Below, in pieces: positions 23,730 through 34,230 of a stretch of 64,000 nt of DNA (position 1 is its first letter; each line of letters opens with the position of its first letter). This stretch comes from Trogon surrucura (Eukaryota > Chordata > Aves > Trogoniformes > Trogonidae). The translations under genes were made by a program, and so were the position numbers. The notes beneath the pieces are model-generated. The model was not told where the DNA came from. It saw nothing but the letters and a program-made list of their open reading frames with translations, and made no database searches. Location: positions 12,879,001 through 12,943,000 of the forward strand of contig CM036618.1 in assembly GCA_020746105.1 (NCBI GenBank), written 5' to 3'.

Positions 23730-24562
23730 AAAGCAAACCTCTGAATCCTGTCTGTGAACTCAGAGAGGTCTCAAAGTGTACAAATTGGATTCCTTTCAGA
23801 TTAAACCAGCCAAAGAGGAATAGAACAAGCCTGCTCCAGCCATGAATTAGCACTTGATGCAGAGAAAAAGACAGGAGGTAGTCTGAAGGAAAACCCGTGA
23901 AACAGATACAGTGTATGAATTAGGTCATCAGCCAGTTCATGCTGTCAGGTCCAATATGATTACTCTCTTTCCAGGGTTTATTACTACTATTTCCCTATTG
24001 CTGACTTTGACTTTTTGTCATATACAATACAGTCTTTGGCTTTACCAAAAAAAAACCCAAACAAACCAGAAATCCACTGATTAGAAAGACTGATATTTAC
24101 ATTTTGGGACACTGCAGGCACTTGTGATATAATCATTTGTATTAGACTCTTATTGATACAAATATTCAACAGAAACTTTGTCAAAGAGGAGACACTGAGA
24201 GAAGACTTAGTTTCATCCACTCCAAAATTCCCGTGAGTCGTTTTTGTTGCCATCCAACCTTTGGTAATGTGCTCTACCTTTCTAATGATCAATTGACATA
24301 AGCCTGAGTACTTGTAAAGACTGCCAGATGACTGTTGAGATGTGTGTTTTTGTATGACGATACATTAAGAAGCTTTCCAGATTTTGACTGTATAAGAAAT
24401 CAAGAGATCAAATTCATTGCCACTAACATTAGAAGGTTCAAAGATGTCCCCAAATTGATACTCTCACATATTGACAATAGGACTGTCACCCTCGGTAAAA
24501 GAAAAAGAGGTACTGCTAGTGTTTGGTGCCAATTTTTAATGGTCTGATACATTTACTGTGAC
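23730..24562. other. intergenic DNA, nothing recognised
   Basis: No coding region or repeat family is recognised. A short A-rich run followed by cccaaacaaacc lies at about 24047-24067. Confidence 0.55.
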
Positions 24563-24756
24563 AGAGGTGAGACACTGCAACACATTGCCCAGTGACGTTA
24601 TGGAAGTCCTGTCTCTGGAAGAGTTCAACACCAGGCTGGAGAGGCTTTGTGCAACCTGGTCTGGTGGCAGGTGTCCCTGCCCTGGACAACCCCTGGTTTG
24701 GAGCTAGATGATCATCAGCACCCCCTTCCAGCCTAAATCATTCTCTGATTCTATGA
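24563..24756 (+). mobile_element. old CR1 3' end
   Basis: Plus-strand CR1 3' terminus. It translates to a degraded ORF2 C-terminus (LPSDVMEVLSLEEFNTRLERL against [19 protein letters not shown] in the young copies). The 3' UTR follows, with ccttccagcctaaatcattc and a terminal gattctatga. The 3' UTR sequence differs clearly from the young copies, so this is an older, distinct subfamily. Confidence 0.85.
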
Positions 24757-25794
24757 CATTTAGCTATCTTCAGTGCCTGTACAGAGATCCTTAAGTGTTT
24801 AAGCTCCTAAATGAACCTTAGGTTAGATCTAAAATGGAGGATGACAGTAAACTGTTCCTAAAATTTTCTGATATTTAGTGACTCAGTGTAGTTTTGCACC
24901 TGAAGTCACTTCCAGCTCAGTGTTTAGAAATGCCACTATCCTTTTAGAAACTTCCTTCAGAATTGTCCTCTTTCCATGTAACTTACTAGATGTGGGAGAT
25001 CTGGGTTCTTGCTGGAGAGGTGTCACCTATGGAGTTAAAACTTAGTTTAACTTCTAGATTATTCTGCTATTGTACCAGCATTTTGTAGTCAAAATACTGA
25101 TATTTACACTTATTCCTTGCATTATATGCATGATTACCAGAACAGGGCCCTCTGGGAATAGAGTTTGAATGTGGATCTCTCTCCTCCAAACTCTAGAGTG
25201 TAGTGAAATTTAGACAGAACGATTCTTTCTAGTCAAGACATGTGCATAGTACATAATTCTAAGTCTGATAAAACATGTATCCAAAACAGGTAGACCATTA
25301 TGAAAAGAAAATAACAACAGCAGAGGTCTGGTCAGTCTAAATCTCTGCTTTAGATTCAAAGACTCTCTATTAAAATATATAGACACTCTTGTCAACACTG
25401 TCCTTGTACAACAGGAATATTTATCTTACCAACTCTTGAATTATCCTTGAGTCTTTTGGAACAAAATGTTTAGACCTTAGACTCATTATTGTTCTATTTT
25501 ACCTTTTGTGTGGCAGAAAGTTTCTTTAGGTTGCCTACATTTTTCACCTTTTTAACTGTTGACTTTTCCTCAGGAGACCTTACAGATTAATATTGGATGG
25601 ACAGAAGCCTAACTACAGCTGATGCTCAGTTTTAGAAATTCTGAATCTACTCATGTCAACCTCCTCCTCTTTTGCTACTTGATATCGCTGCTATTATGAT
25701 TATTTCTCGTTATAATGTTTTTAGTGTTTTTACATAAAAAGTCTGTAATAGAGTAATAGAGAAGAAAATGTGCTCGTTGTAGGCAAGAGTGAAA
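24757..25794. other. intergenic DNA, nothing recognised
   Basis: No gene or repeat can be supported in this stretch. Confidence 0.55.
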
Positions 25795-25960
25795 AACAGA
25801 TCATAGCAACATGAGAACAGCTATGTTTGGTCAGACTGAGACCACCCAGCCCAGCAATGGGAACCTGAAAGAAAGAGCAAAAACAGAACAAATATCTGCT
25901 GGCTCCTCGAAGAGTATGTTACACTCTCCATCAGTTTGACTCTTAAAAACTTCTTCATGC
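25795..25960 (-). mobile_element. ancient CR1/L3-like remnant (reptile-type)
   Basis: The plus strand contains agaacagctatgtttggtcagac, then accacccagcccagcaatggg and a run ending in cagaac. This parallels the antisense 3' end of CR1 elements common in turtles and crocodilians ('gggtcagaccaaaggtcc...agcccag...aacagaac'). It lacks the bird octamer tail and is very diverged. It would be an amniote-age insertion. The limits are approximate and a SINE with a shared tail is possible. Confidence 0.45.
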
Positions 25961-27456
25961 AGAGGTGATGTTGCTGTAGTTTTAAGCCTTAGAAATTTGT
26001 GGAGATACTGCAGTTAGAATTCTGTGAAATCAGCTAAAACTTCACTGCGAAACATACAGATTTATTAGTGTTGAAGTAAATAACTATTTTGTTATTTTAT
26101 TACTTTATACAATTTCTGCTTTTACAATTTTCCTAAAAAGCCAGAACCTAAAGAATTCTAAAAAAAATTCTTATATTTTCTTTCTAATAATCCACTTTGG
26201 GCTTCAAAATAATTTTTCAAATGGAAATTGCTTTTTTTTTGGCAGGGGGGAGATTATATCCTAAAAATTACTGTAATTCACATTCATCACTGCACTGTTC
26301 TGAACTTCTCAAGTACTCCGTTGTTTTCTCCACAAGTTGTTCTTTGCCTTTTTGTCCTTCTCTTTCAATTGCTTCTTTTGTGCATTCCTTCCTATCACAT
26401 TTTTTTCCTTCTCAGGTGCTGCACTCAGTGCCATCCAGTTTTAAGGAAGCCAAATAAAACTTTCCAAGAACCTTAGTTGCTTTAGAAGTTGGCAACCTTG
26501 TGCACCTCACTTAAGCATTTAAGGGAAGACACAAGGGTGTGAGAAGAAAAAGAACAAGGCAAGAATAAAGACACCTCGTGTGGTATCTACCAGCTCGGCT
26601 GTGGATTTAGGCTTTCGAAATGACAAATTTGTGTTTGATTTGTTTGGGTTTGATCTGTCAACGCAATAGTAGAAGAATATCATGTACCAGTAATTACAGT
26701 ATTCTCCTTCCCTCCCCTCCCCAGTAGCATAGCTTTAGTTTATATGCTGTCAGTATTTCCATTACAGAGACCATTTTTCAGAGGTCAATAACTCAGCCAT
26801 TTAAGACTGCATCAGCTTAAAACTTGATATACAAGTTGTCAAAGGCTCTTAATTCATGCTTTAATCCCAAGATGGAAAGGAAACACTTGTTAGGGTTTTT
26901 CTTGGTAACGTATGAGATTGTTGTTTTTTTCATTTCTGAGCTAAAACTTGGCTTTGCCTCTGAAACTGAAAACATTTTAAGATTTTTTTAAAGTAGAACT
27001 AAACAAGGAAAATATCCACATAAAAAACCTACAGCTATCAAGGAGTCAGTGCAAACAGTCTTTATGGTTTTTTTAGACAGCAAAATATATTAGTCTTAGC
27101 TGCTTTCCCACTAGTAAATAACATGCTATGGTTTTTCTAAGAGTGTGTTATGCACAAAACAAAGAAAATGAAAGGATTTGCATTATCAACTTAAGCCATT
27201 TGGTGCAATTCCATCCAAGTGCTGGACATGTGCCAAGTATGTCCTACTGGAAATTTAATTCTATGCAATAAGCACAAACAAAGATGCTTCTTTCAAATTT
27301 TCGTCCACAGAAACTATTTTCAATGCATTAGTGTGGACACTAACTATTAGTCACATTTGCTACGGATCAGTTAAGGCTTCTCTGAAAGTTGGCCTCCCTT
27401 GAATAAGCACATCTTTTCATGCCAAAATGTTTTCAAGCACAAGATGGGGAGAAGTA
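25961..27456. other. intergenic DNA, nothing recognised
   Basis: No gene or repeat family is recognised. It contains short T- and C-rich tracts (26228-26236 and 26700-26722). Confidence 0.55.
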
Positions 27457-27697
27457 GATCACAGAAACATAGAATTACAGAATGTTTTGGGCTGGAAAGG
27501 ACCTTTAAAGGTCACCTAGTCCAATTGCCCTGCAGTGAGCAGGGACGACATCAACTAGATCAGGTTGCTCAAAGCCCTGTCTAAGCCGACCTTGAATGTC
27601 TCCAGGGATGGGGCCTCCACCATCTCTCTGGGCAACCCGTGCCAGTGTCTCACCACCCTCATGGTGAAGAACTTCTTCCTAATATCTAGTCTAAATC
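27457..27697 (-). mobile_element. older CR1 3' end (distinct subfamily)
   Basis: The plus strand shows a degenerate octamer tail (gatcacagaaacatagaattacag). Then come aatgttttgggctggaaagg and a 3' UTR with a tagatcaggttgctcaaagcc block. It reaches the ORF2 C-terminus ('gccagtgtctcaccaccctc ... tatctagtctaaat'). The tagatcaggttgctcaaagcc block is absent from the young copies and marks another CR1 subfamily. It is truncated at 27697. Confidence 0.9.
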
Positions 27698-29910
27698 AAT
27701 GAAAAATGTTTTAGTTTCTTTGTGCTGACAAAGGAAAAACTGAATGCAAACACAGGAGCTTCTGTTTCTAAGAAGCCATAACATTGTCTCTAATGTAATG
27801 ACAAAGGGAAGAAGAAGGCTTCCAAGAAAGGAGAAATTCTACTAGATGGAGTCCCTTTCCCCACCAAGCCACACTAGAGCGCGACAGTGAGAGACAAAAC
27901 CGGTACAAACAAGGAGGAAACTGACTTAATAAATTATTGTATTTTAATCTTTTCCTCAGCAATTTAATGCTTATGTATACTGTATTTCTGATTACAAAGA
28001 TGATATTAGAAAATGATAGACTACATAGTACAGTAAAATGATTAAACATGTTTATTTTGCATTCACTGTTGCTTCCAGGAAAAATAAAACTTAAAAATTA
28101 ACTCCTAGATAAATGGAAGAATAAGAACAGCAAGAAGTGCAAATAAAAGGTGACTGCTTTTGTTCTCACTGCTAAGAAAAAGCTCATACATTTAATTCAT
28201 ATCTAGTATATGGAAGTCACATCTATTCTTCTTTACTAAAAATTATCTTAGTTATGCAAACAACAGCCATAGACAGTCTGCACATGCAAAAAAAAGCACA
28301 ACCATTCAGAAGATGACCAGCAAGCTATAGAAATAGTTTTCATCCATTTTCCTAAGCCAGCCCGAACACTTTCTGTTCTGCACTTTCACGTTGCAGCACT
28401 CCACTGCCATACAAGAGCTGTAGGACTTCAGGCAGTTGGCCACCTTCCTTATAGCCCATCTGCATATTTTGGCGCAGGATTTATTAACGTGCTATCAGCC
28501 AGCCTCAACCTTGGAAATATACTGTAACTCAAAACCGCGCTTCACGAGCTATATGCAATATCATACAGTGATCCATCACAGTTTATCAAACCTTTGAAAG
28601 CTCCGTAGCAAAAGTAGATTTGGACTGCCAAATGTGATTTTGCCTTCATATGGTTTAATTTGAAAATCATGGTATAAATGTGTATTCATATTTACTCATG
28701 GTTCTCATAAAATTTAACTGGAAATAATCTGTAAAAAAAAAAAAGACTCAAATAAAAGTCTTCAATTTTTTCAGCACTTTGTTGGAAAAATGCCTTACCT
28801 TTTTTGTATCACAGAGTCAGCAAAGGAAAGTGCCAGTGAAACAAATGAAATATTAATTTCTCCTAAATACTAGTGGGAAAATATCCTGACCAGCTCAAGT
28901 ACTATCACACTTCACATAAAACCTATAGATTGTATTAAAAAATGCAAACTGTCATAGTTCAGTTGCAAAATCCCACTGAAATATCAGAGCAAATTTCAAA
29001 ACAGAAAATATTCGTTCTGGACTTTGACAGAGTTAATTCATGTCAAAGTATTGTGGTCAGGAATTTCTGTTCTGAGTAAGAGTTTATTAGTTTTTATAGT
29101 TCACATTCATGCTATGTAAAGTGTATAATTGTGGAAAATATGAGTTTCCTCTGAGGCTGCTAACCAAAACTATTTTCTGTTTTTGAATAAATACATCTCA
29201 TTCAACCTTAACATCTAAAGATGTATCTAACGTGGGAGTCGTTTAGCCTTTCCCTCTACCCAGTGGCCAGAAATAGAAATCCCAGCGTTCCTCATTTTAC
29301 GTGCATAACACTCTTCTCTTACGATAGAGTACATTTTTCTCCAGTAGTAACTGACTTCTCAAATAACCAGAGAGCTTAGATGAAGTGCTTTAATGGTAAA
29401 GTTACGTGAAATTAATCACGTGTCTATTTAGCTTGGTTTGTATTAACTTCATTTTTCTGATCACTACTTGGGATAAACTTGAGGAGAAAATATGTCCCCC
29501 ACTTTAGTTCCACAATACAAATTAGTGGTTAATGTATTACTATTTCAGCGTTTCTATCATTCATGCAGATAAATAACTGTATCTTTATAGCTTTATAACT
29601 GTATCTTTATAGGTCAAAACACTGTAGATGTCTGGTGACATTATCTCAGCTACATTCCACATCTTAGACCAACCTTGCCTGCGCAAATGATTGCTTCATT
29701 TGATATGGCCAGGAAACAGCGCTACTCTACATCTGTGAATGAACACAACATTAAATATGAGTCTAACATGTCCAGGACACACTGGACTCTGAATACAGAG
29801 GACCGGTACACGCACAGTTCTGGTCGTATGAGATTTCCAGGTATCTAGCCCATACTGTCAGAAACTAGTCTAAGAGATTCTACTACCAAGATGATACAGC
29901 AGTGAATTTT
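27698..29910. other. intergenic DNA, nothing recognised
   Basis: No gene is supported. A short direct repeat lies at 29573-29612. The region is strongly AT-rich. Confidence 0.55.
29573..29612. repeat. direct repeat, period 22
   Basis: The 18-mer ataactgtatctttatag occurs at 29573-29590 and 29595-29612, separated by cttt. This is a simple local duplication. Confidence 0.9.
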
Positions 29911-30503
29911 ACAGAATCACAGAATCACAGAATGTTAGGGATTAGAAGGAACCTCAAAAGATCATCTAGTCCAACCACTCTGCCAGAGCAGGATCACCTA
30001 GAGCTGGTCACAACAGAAAGCATCCAGGTGGGTTTTGATTGTCTCCAGATTGGGGGACTTCACAACCTCCCTGGGCAGCCTGTTCCAGTGCTCTGTCACT
30101 CTCATAGGGAAAGAGTTTTTCCTAATGTTTTGTGGAACCTCCTATGCTCCAGTTTGCATCCGTTGCCCTACCATTAGCCATCGCTGAGAAGAGCCTGGCT
30201 CTGTCCTCCTGACACTCACTCTTTACATATTTATAAACATTAATGAGGTCACCCCTCAGTCTCTTCCTCTCGAGGATAAAGAGACCCAGCTCCTCCAGTC
30301 TTTTCTTATAAGGGAGATGTACCAGTCCATCATCTTTGCGGCTCTGCCCTGAACTCTCCCAAGTAGGTCCCTGTCCTTCTTGAACTGAGAGGCCCAGAAC
30401 TGGACACAATATTCCAGATGTGGCCTCAGGGCAGAGTAGAGGAGGAGGAGAACCTTTCTACTTACTAGCCACACTCCTTCTAATATACCTCAGGATGCCA
30501 TTT
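29911..30503 (-). mobile_element. CR1 3' end, middle-aged, 5'-truncated
   Basis: Minus-strand CR1 of about 593 bp. The left end has two octamers (acagaatc, acagaatc) and tagggattagaaggaacctc. The right end stops near ggatgccatttgac inside ORF2. The frame is broken: two overlapping frames on the minus strand together cover the C-terminus, and the 'gtggcctcaccagggcag' stretch has lost several bases near 30425. It carries more substitutions than the four young copies, so it is older. Confidence 0.92.
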
Positions 30504-32299
30504 GACTTAGTGGTATTAGCCAGCAGAAAGAACAGAGTCGAGAGCTCCATCCATTATTCATCCATTCAGATTCATTAGCTATATTGTCCTGCTCAAAAAA
30601 AAAATGGTTTAAAGCCAATTTAGAGTGTATTGATTAATGCTCTTACTCAAATATGGGACAAATTTTCAAATACAAAGTTGAATAGTATTTATTTCAACAC
30701 AATTTTCTGTGACATAAAATGAAATAATGCATAAAAAACAAGGTTCATCAAGACTATGTCTTTGAGCATGGCCAAGGATGCTTAAGAAATCACATTAAAA
30801 AAAATGAGCAATTAGATGGTGATCATTATGTCTTCACACCTTCCAGCAATTTGTGGCTCAGTGATTCCATCAGTCAGAGGCAGTAGCCTTACCTTTAAAT
30901 GGACTTTTCTTGGTCAAATCTTGACATGCAAGATCCACTGAAGCACTGAAGGGTTGCTTTCTGCACACCACATTCTTCCAGAGTGTTTCCATACTTTGCA
31001 AATTAAATAAGTAGGAACAAATGAGAGAGAGTTTGATAATGAAAACTCTACCTGTGGCAAAGAATGCAAGAGCACAGCCTGACTCCAGGTAGCACTTTCT
31101 CATTTATGGCACGTAAAACATTGCCCCTGGGAGAATGAGAACATCCATTTCTGCAAATTCACATAAAACATATCAATGTTGTCCTAACGTAATAAACCTC
31201 CTCCTGATATAATAAACCTCCTCAGACCGTGGAAAGTTTGTATAAACAAGGTTTTTGACCTTTAGGCTATTGGGAAGTAGAAAGAAGAGGATTATTCCAG
31301 TTTTTTTGAGAGGAGGAGAAATGAAAGGATATATTTTAGTAGCTGAGCAATGCCTAGCATTAAGATTAAAACTTATGAAATAATAGAAACTTCTTGTCAG
31401 TCGATTTTCAGCTTGTAATGCATTGTCTCTGCAGTTTCAGCAGTGAAGATCTGTTTTATTTATCAGGCAAGGAAAAGCTTTGTACTGTTTTTGTAATTAG
31501 ATTCCAAGTACAAATTCTTGCTTTTACACTAACATGAAAAGTCCTGATCAAGATTCTGAACCTTTGGTACTCAAATCTATGAAAACACACATGAAGGCCT
31601 TTCCTGCACGAAGGATGTTACAAAACTCTTTGCTGTTCAGACACAGATTGTATTTCAAGGCTACTATAAGCAACAATGTCCTTTCAAATTAACAGTTTTA
31701 TGTGTGACTCTATTCTGCTCTGTGCAACAATTATATTCTTACCTTGAGGACTGGCTGTTCCTTTGAAAACACACAACAGGTAGCAACATCTCCATTTTCT
31801 AAACTGCTAAATAATCACAGCCCATTGCTGCTGGGAATGGTAAGTGACTTACTCCCGGTACCGAAATACGAGTGCTTATGGAGAGCTGCAATATAAATTG
31901 AAATGAGGTAACAGGGCAAAGTCCAAAGTAGATCTGCTGCCTTCCACATGATTGTTGCTGCTTCTTCAGACCCTTCTTGAAAACTTTTTTATTCTCAAAC
32001 CTGCTAAAAATTGTTTGCCTGGTGTTTGGTGACTACTACTTCTCATGCAGCTTATTGTTTGCTTTTGTCCTGGTGGTGGTTTTCTACACCTCTTAAGGCT
32101 CAGGTTGCCAACTCTGTGATGAGATTGCCATCTCCTTCTGTTTGTTATGAGCCTGTACGTAGTACAATGGGGTCCTTATTGCTGTGCTGGCTCAACAAAG
32201 TTACTGGTGCTATGAGTTACATCAAAAGGGGCAACACAGTTTGGCAGAAGCTAAACCGCCTTGCATTCCAGCTTGTCCTCAGATATCAGAGGGACTGGG
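30504..32299. other. intergenic DNA, nothing recognised
   Basis: No gene is supported. A 14-bp word, taataaacctcctc, is repeated at 31190-31203 and 31210-31223. The stretch 32010-32299 is less AT-rich and could be part of the neighbouring LTR-type insertion, but nothing in it is diagnostic. Confidence 0.5.
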
Positions 32300-32653
32300 G
32301 GTGGCTAGGCTGAGGTTCTGAGCGATGCCCAATTCAGCTTTAATATTCTGGACTACTAAAGCACCGCACCAATGAGCCTTCGATCTAGCAGCACCCCTGG
32401 ACCCAGAGGGCCAGCCTTCACGAGAGTGGTGGCATTCCCTCATGAATGCACATGGCCAAACCCAGCGTGCCGGTGCCAACAGGGACTCACACGGTCAGTG
32501 TGAGTTTATAGAAGCAACAGATACACAAATTCGCTTTGATTGCTGATTATAGTGACTGTCTGCAAACACGTGCAAATGTGTCAGTGGCATAACTTGATTA
32601 CAAACATGTCAGATCATGAGCGACTCTATAGAGATTTTCTAAGTATCCTGGGG

Positions 32654-32678
32654 GAACACTTGGTGACACCAAGTGTTC
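32654..32678. repeat. 25-bp near-perfect palindrome
   Basis: Arms gaacacttggtg (32654-32665) and caccaagtgttc (32667-32678) are exact reverse complements around one central base. The palindrome lies within the minus-strand LTR candidate, about 160 bases downstream of its TATA box. Confidence 0.95.
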
Positions 32679-32837
32679 GAATTTTACCCAAAGACGTCCC
32701 TATGGGGAATAAGAGAGGCTCAGGTCGTTGACTTATCCTAGAAGTCAGAGGATGTCCATGATGGTATCTCCTCTGACAGTGGTGATATCTTCCTTAACCG
32801 TGATGGTATCCTCCCTAAAGTTCCTCCCCCTCTTGGG

Positions 32838-32847
32838 CCTTTTTATA
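32838..32847 (-). promoter_or_regulatory. TATA box on the minus strand
   Basis: The minus strand reads tataaaaagg. A minus-strand CCAAT box lies about 60 bases upstream (32907-32911). The pair would form a typical retroviral U3 core promoter. Confidence 0.5.
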
Positions 32848-32906
32848 TTATTTGTTACCTTTCAGGTGGAGCTTGAGTGACTCTAGTCATGAATGTCTTT
32901 ATTGTG

Positions 32907-32911
32907 ATTGG
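32907..32911 (-). promoter_or_regulatory. CCAAT box on the minus strand
   Basis: The plus strand reads attgg within attgtgattggtg, giving ccaat on the minus strand at a normal distance upstream of the TATA box at 32838-32847. Confidence 0.45.
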
Positions 32912-34178
32912 TGTAAATTTTCCTCGCTTCTCTTTTAAAGGTATAGACTATAAAATTTTAAGGCACAAACTCAGTGAGGGATGGTGGCACCTTGGATGCA
33001 GGTAGATTTTGGGATGGAGGTGTGTTTTGGTATTATAATGAGATTATAATGAGTGTAGTTCACCCAAAGGACTGTATCTATCAAAAGATGACAGATTCTT
33101 GGTCCAGGATACTAAATGTGGAGTTTACTGGCTCTCCGATGTCTCCAGGTTCCTTTGTGTGCAGAGAGCTTGACCATGGTGTCTCCACTCCATCCCACGC
33201 TCTATGTGGTTTTCTTTTAGTTAGTTAGAACATCAAGCTCCCTTAATGTTACCAACCCTTAAGGTTACCTTGGAAACCTTTGTAGGGAGAGCTCCTTACA
33301 TACCACTTGCACAATGTCCTGGAAACTTTCTCGATGTTCTGGTGTGGGAACAATGCTATATAGGTAATTAAATAATTTTGGACAATTATCCCAAATCACA
33401 TGATGTGAGAAAGGTTAATTTCTGAGAATTAAGCACTCTTGCAATGATTCAACAAAGATGGTTGCCTTGCGGTTAGAAATAAAGTTTAGGCAAAAAGTGC
33501 CTTACTTCCACACCATGTTAAAACATTTCATTTTGGTCTAGCTATGGAAGGCTGAGTTCACCTGCAAAGCCAGACTGGTTGCAGCCTAAGCTGCTTTTTT
33601 GTGTGCCTTACTTTTCACATGCATGTCGCTGCACATTCACGTGCTGTGACAAGGTCTCCCTGAGCCTCGAAGAGTGCCGTACTCCTCCTGCTGCATATAA
33701 CTGAGCAGCAGGCACTGAGGAATGTTCATTTTGTCCTTTTGCATATCTACCTGACATATTATTAAAGTTATCCCAGGATGAATTCATATGACACACGTTT
33801 TTGTGGCAGCACTCACTGCTTCAAACATTATTTACACATACCCAAAAAGGCCTATGACTTCAGTTTAGTTGTGAGGCTCTTACAGCTGTGCTTCCTTTAT
33901 AAGGATATACACGACAGTGTGATAAGCAGATCAGTGCTATACACGTGCAGAGCAAAAAGAGTCTTACTGAAGAATCAGCACTATTGCACTTCACTATAAA
34001 GATTTTAATATATAAGAAATATGTATTTATTTCTATATAAAAAGAGGATATCACATCCGATTTTTACACACCTTTCAGTGTAACAGAATTCCTTCACAGA
34101 TTTATCCAACACTGATGATGATGAAACTGATTCCCATTTGACAGTAGGTCAGGTACAAATGTTAAATTGTTGTCCTTC

Positions 34179-34230
34179 AAAAACAAAAAAAAAAAACCCA
34201 AACAAACCAACAAAAAAAAAACAAAAACAA
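34179..34230. repeat. A-rich low-complexity tract
   Basis: The tract consists of A-runs broken by single C or CC (aaacaaaa, cccaaacaaacc). Similar shorter tracts occur at about 24047 and 40890. Confidence 0.85.

Larger units (their letters stand above)
32300..33232 (-). mobile_element. candidate LTR of an endogenous retrovirus, minus strand
   Basis: Read on the minus strand, this ~930-bp stretch begins with tgttctaactaac. It has a long U3-like part with a CCAAT box (32907-32911) and, about 60 bases downstream, a TATA box (tataaaaagg, 32838-32847). A G+C-richer R/U5-like part follows, with an ATTAAA at about 32339-32344. That spacing is what a retroviral LTR promoter would show. No gag, pol or env sequence adjoins it. 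A 25-bp palindrome sits downstream of the putative start site. I could not find matching target duplications, so the ends are approximate. Alternatives are a non-retroviral repeat or a host promoter, but no gene lies downstream on the minus strand. Confidence 0.5.

Noticed and set aside
23358..23845. Overlapping frames of 108-126 codons on both strands
   Set aside because: They lie inside or run out of the LTR at 23297-23729 and overlap on opposite strands, as expected for G+C-richer repeat DNA.
32670..32690. gttcgaa-type word suggesting a tRNA B box
   Set aside because: No A box or cloverleaf could be built around it. The word is part of the 25-bp palindrome.
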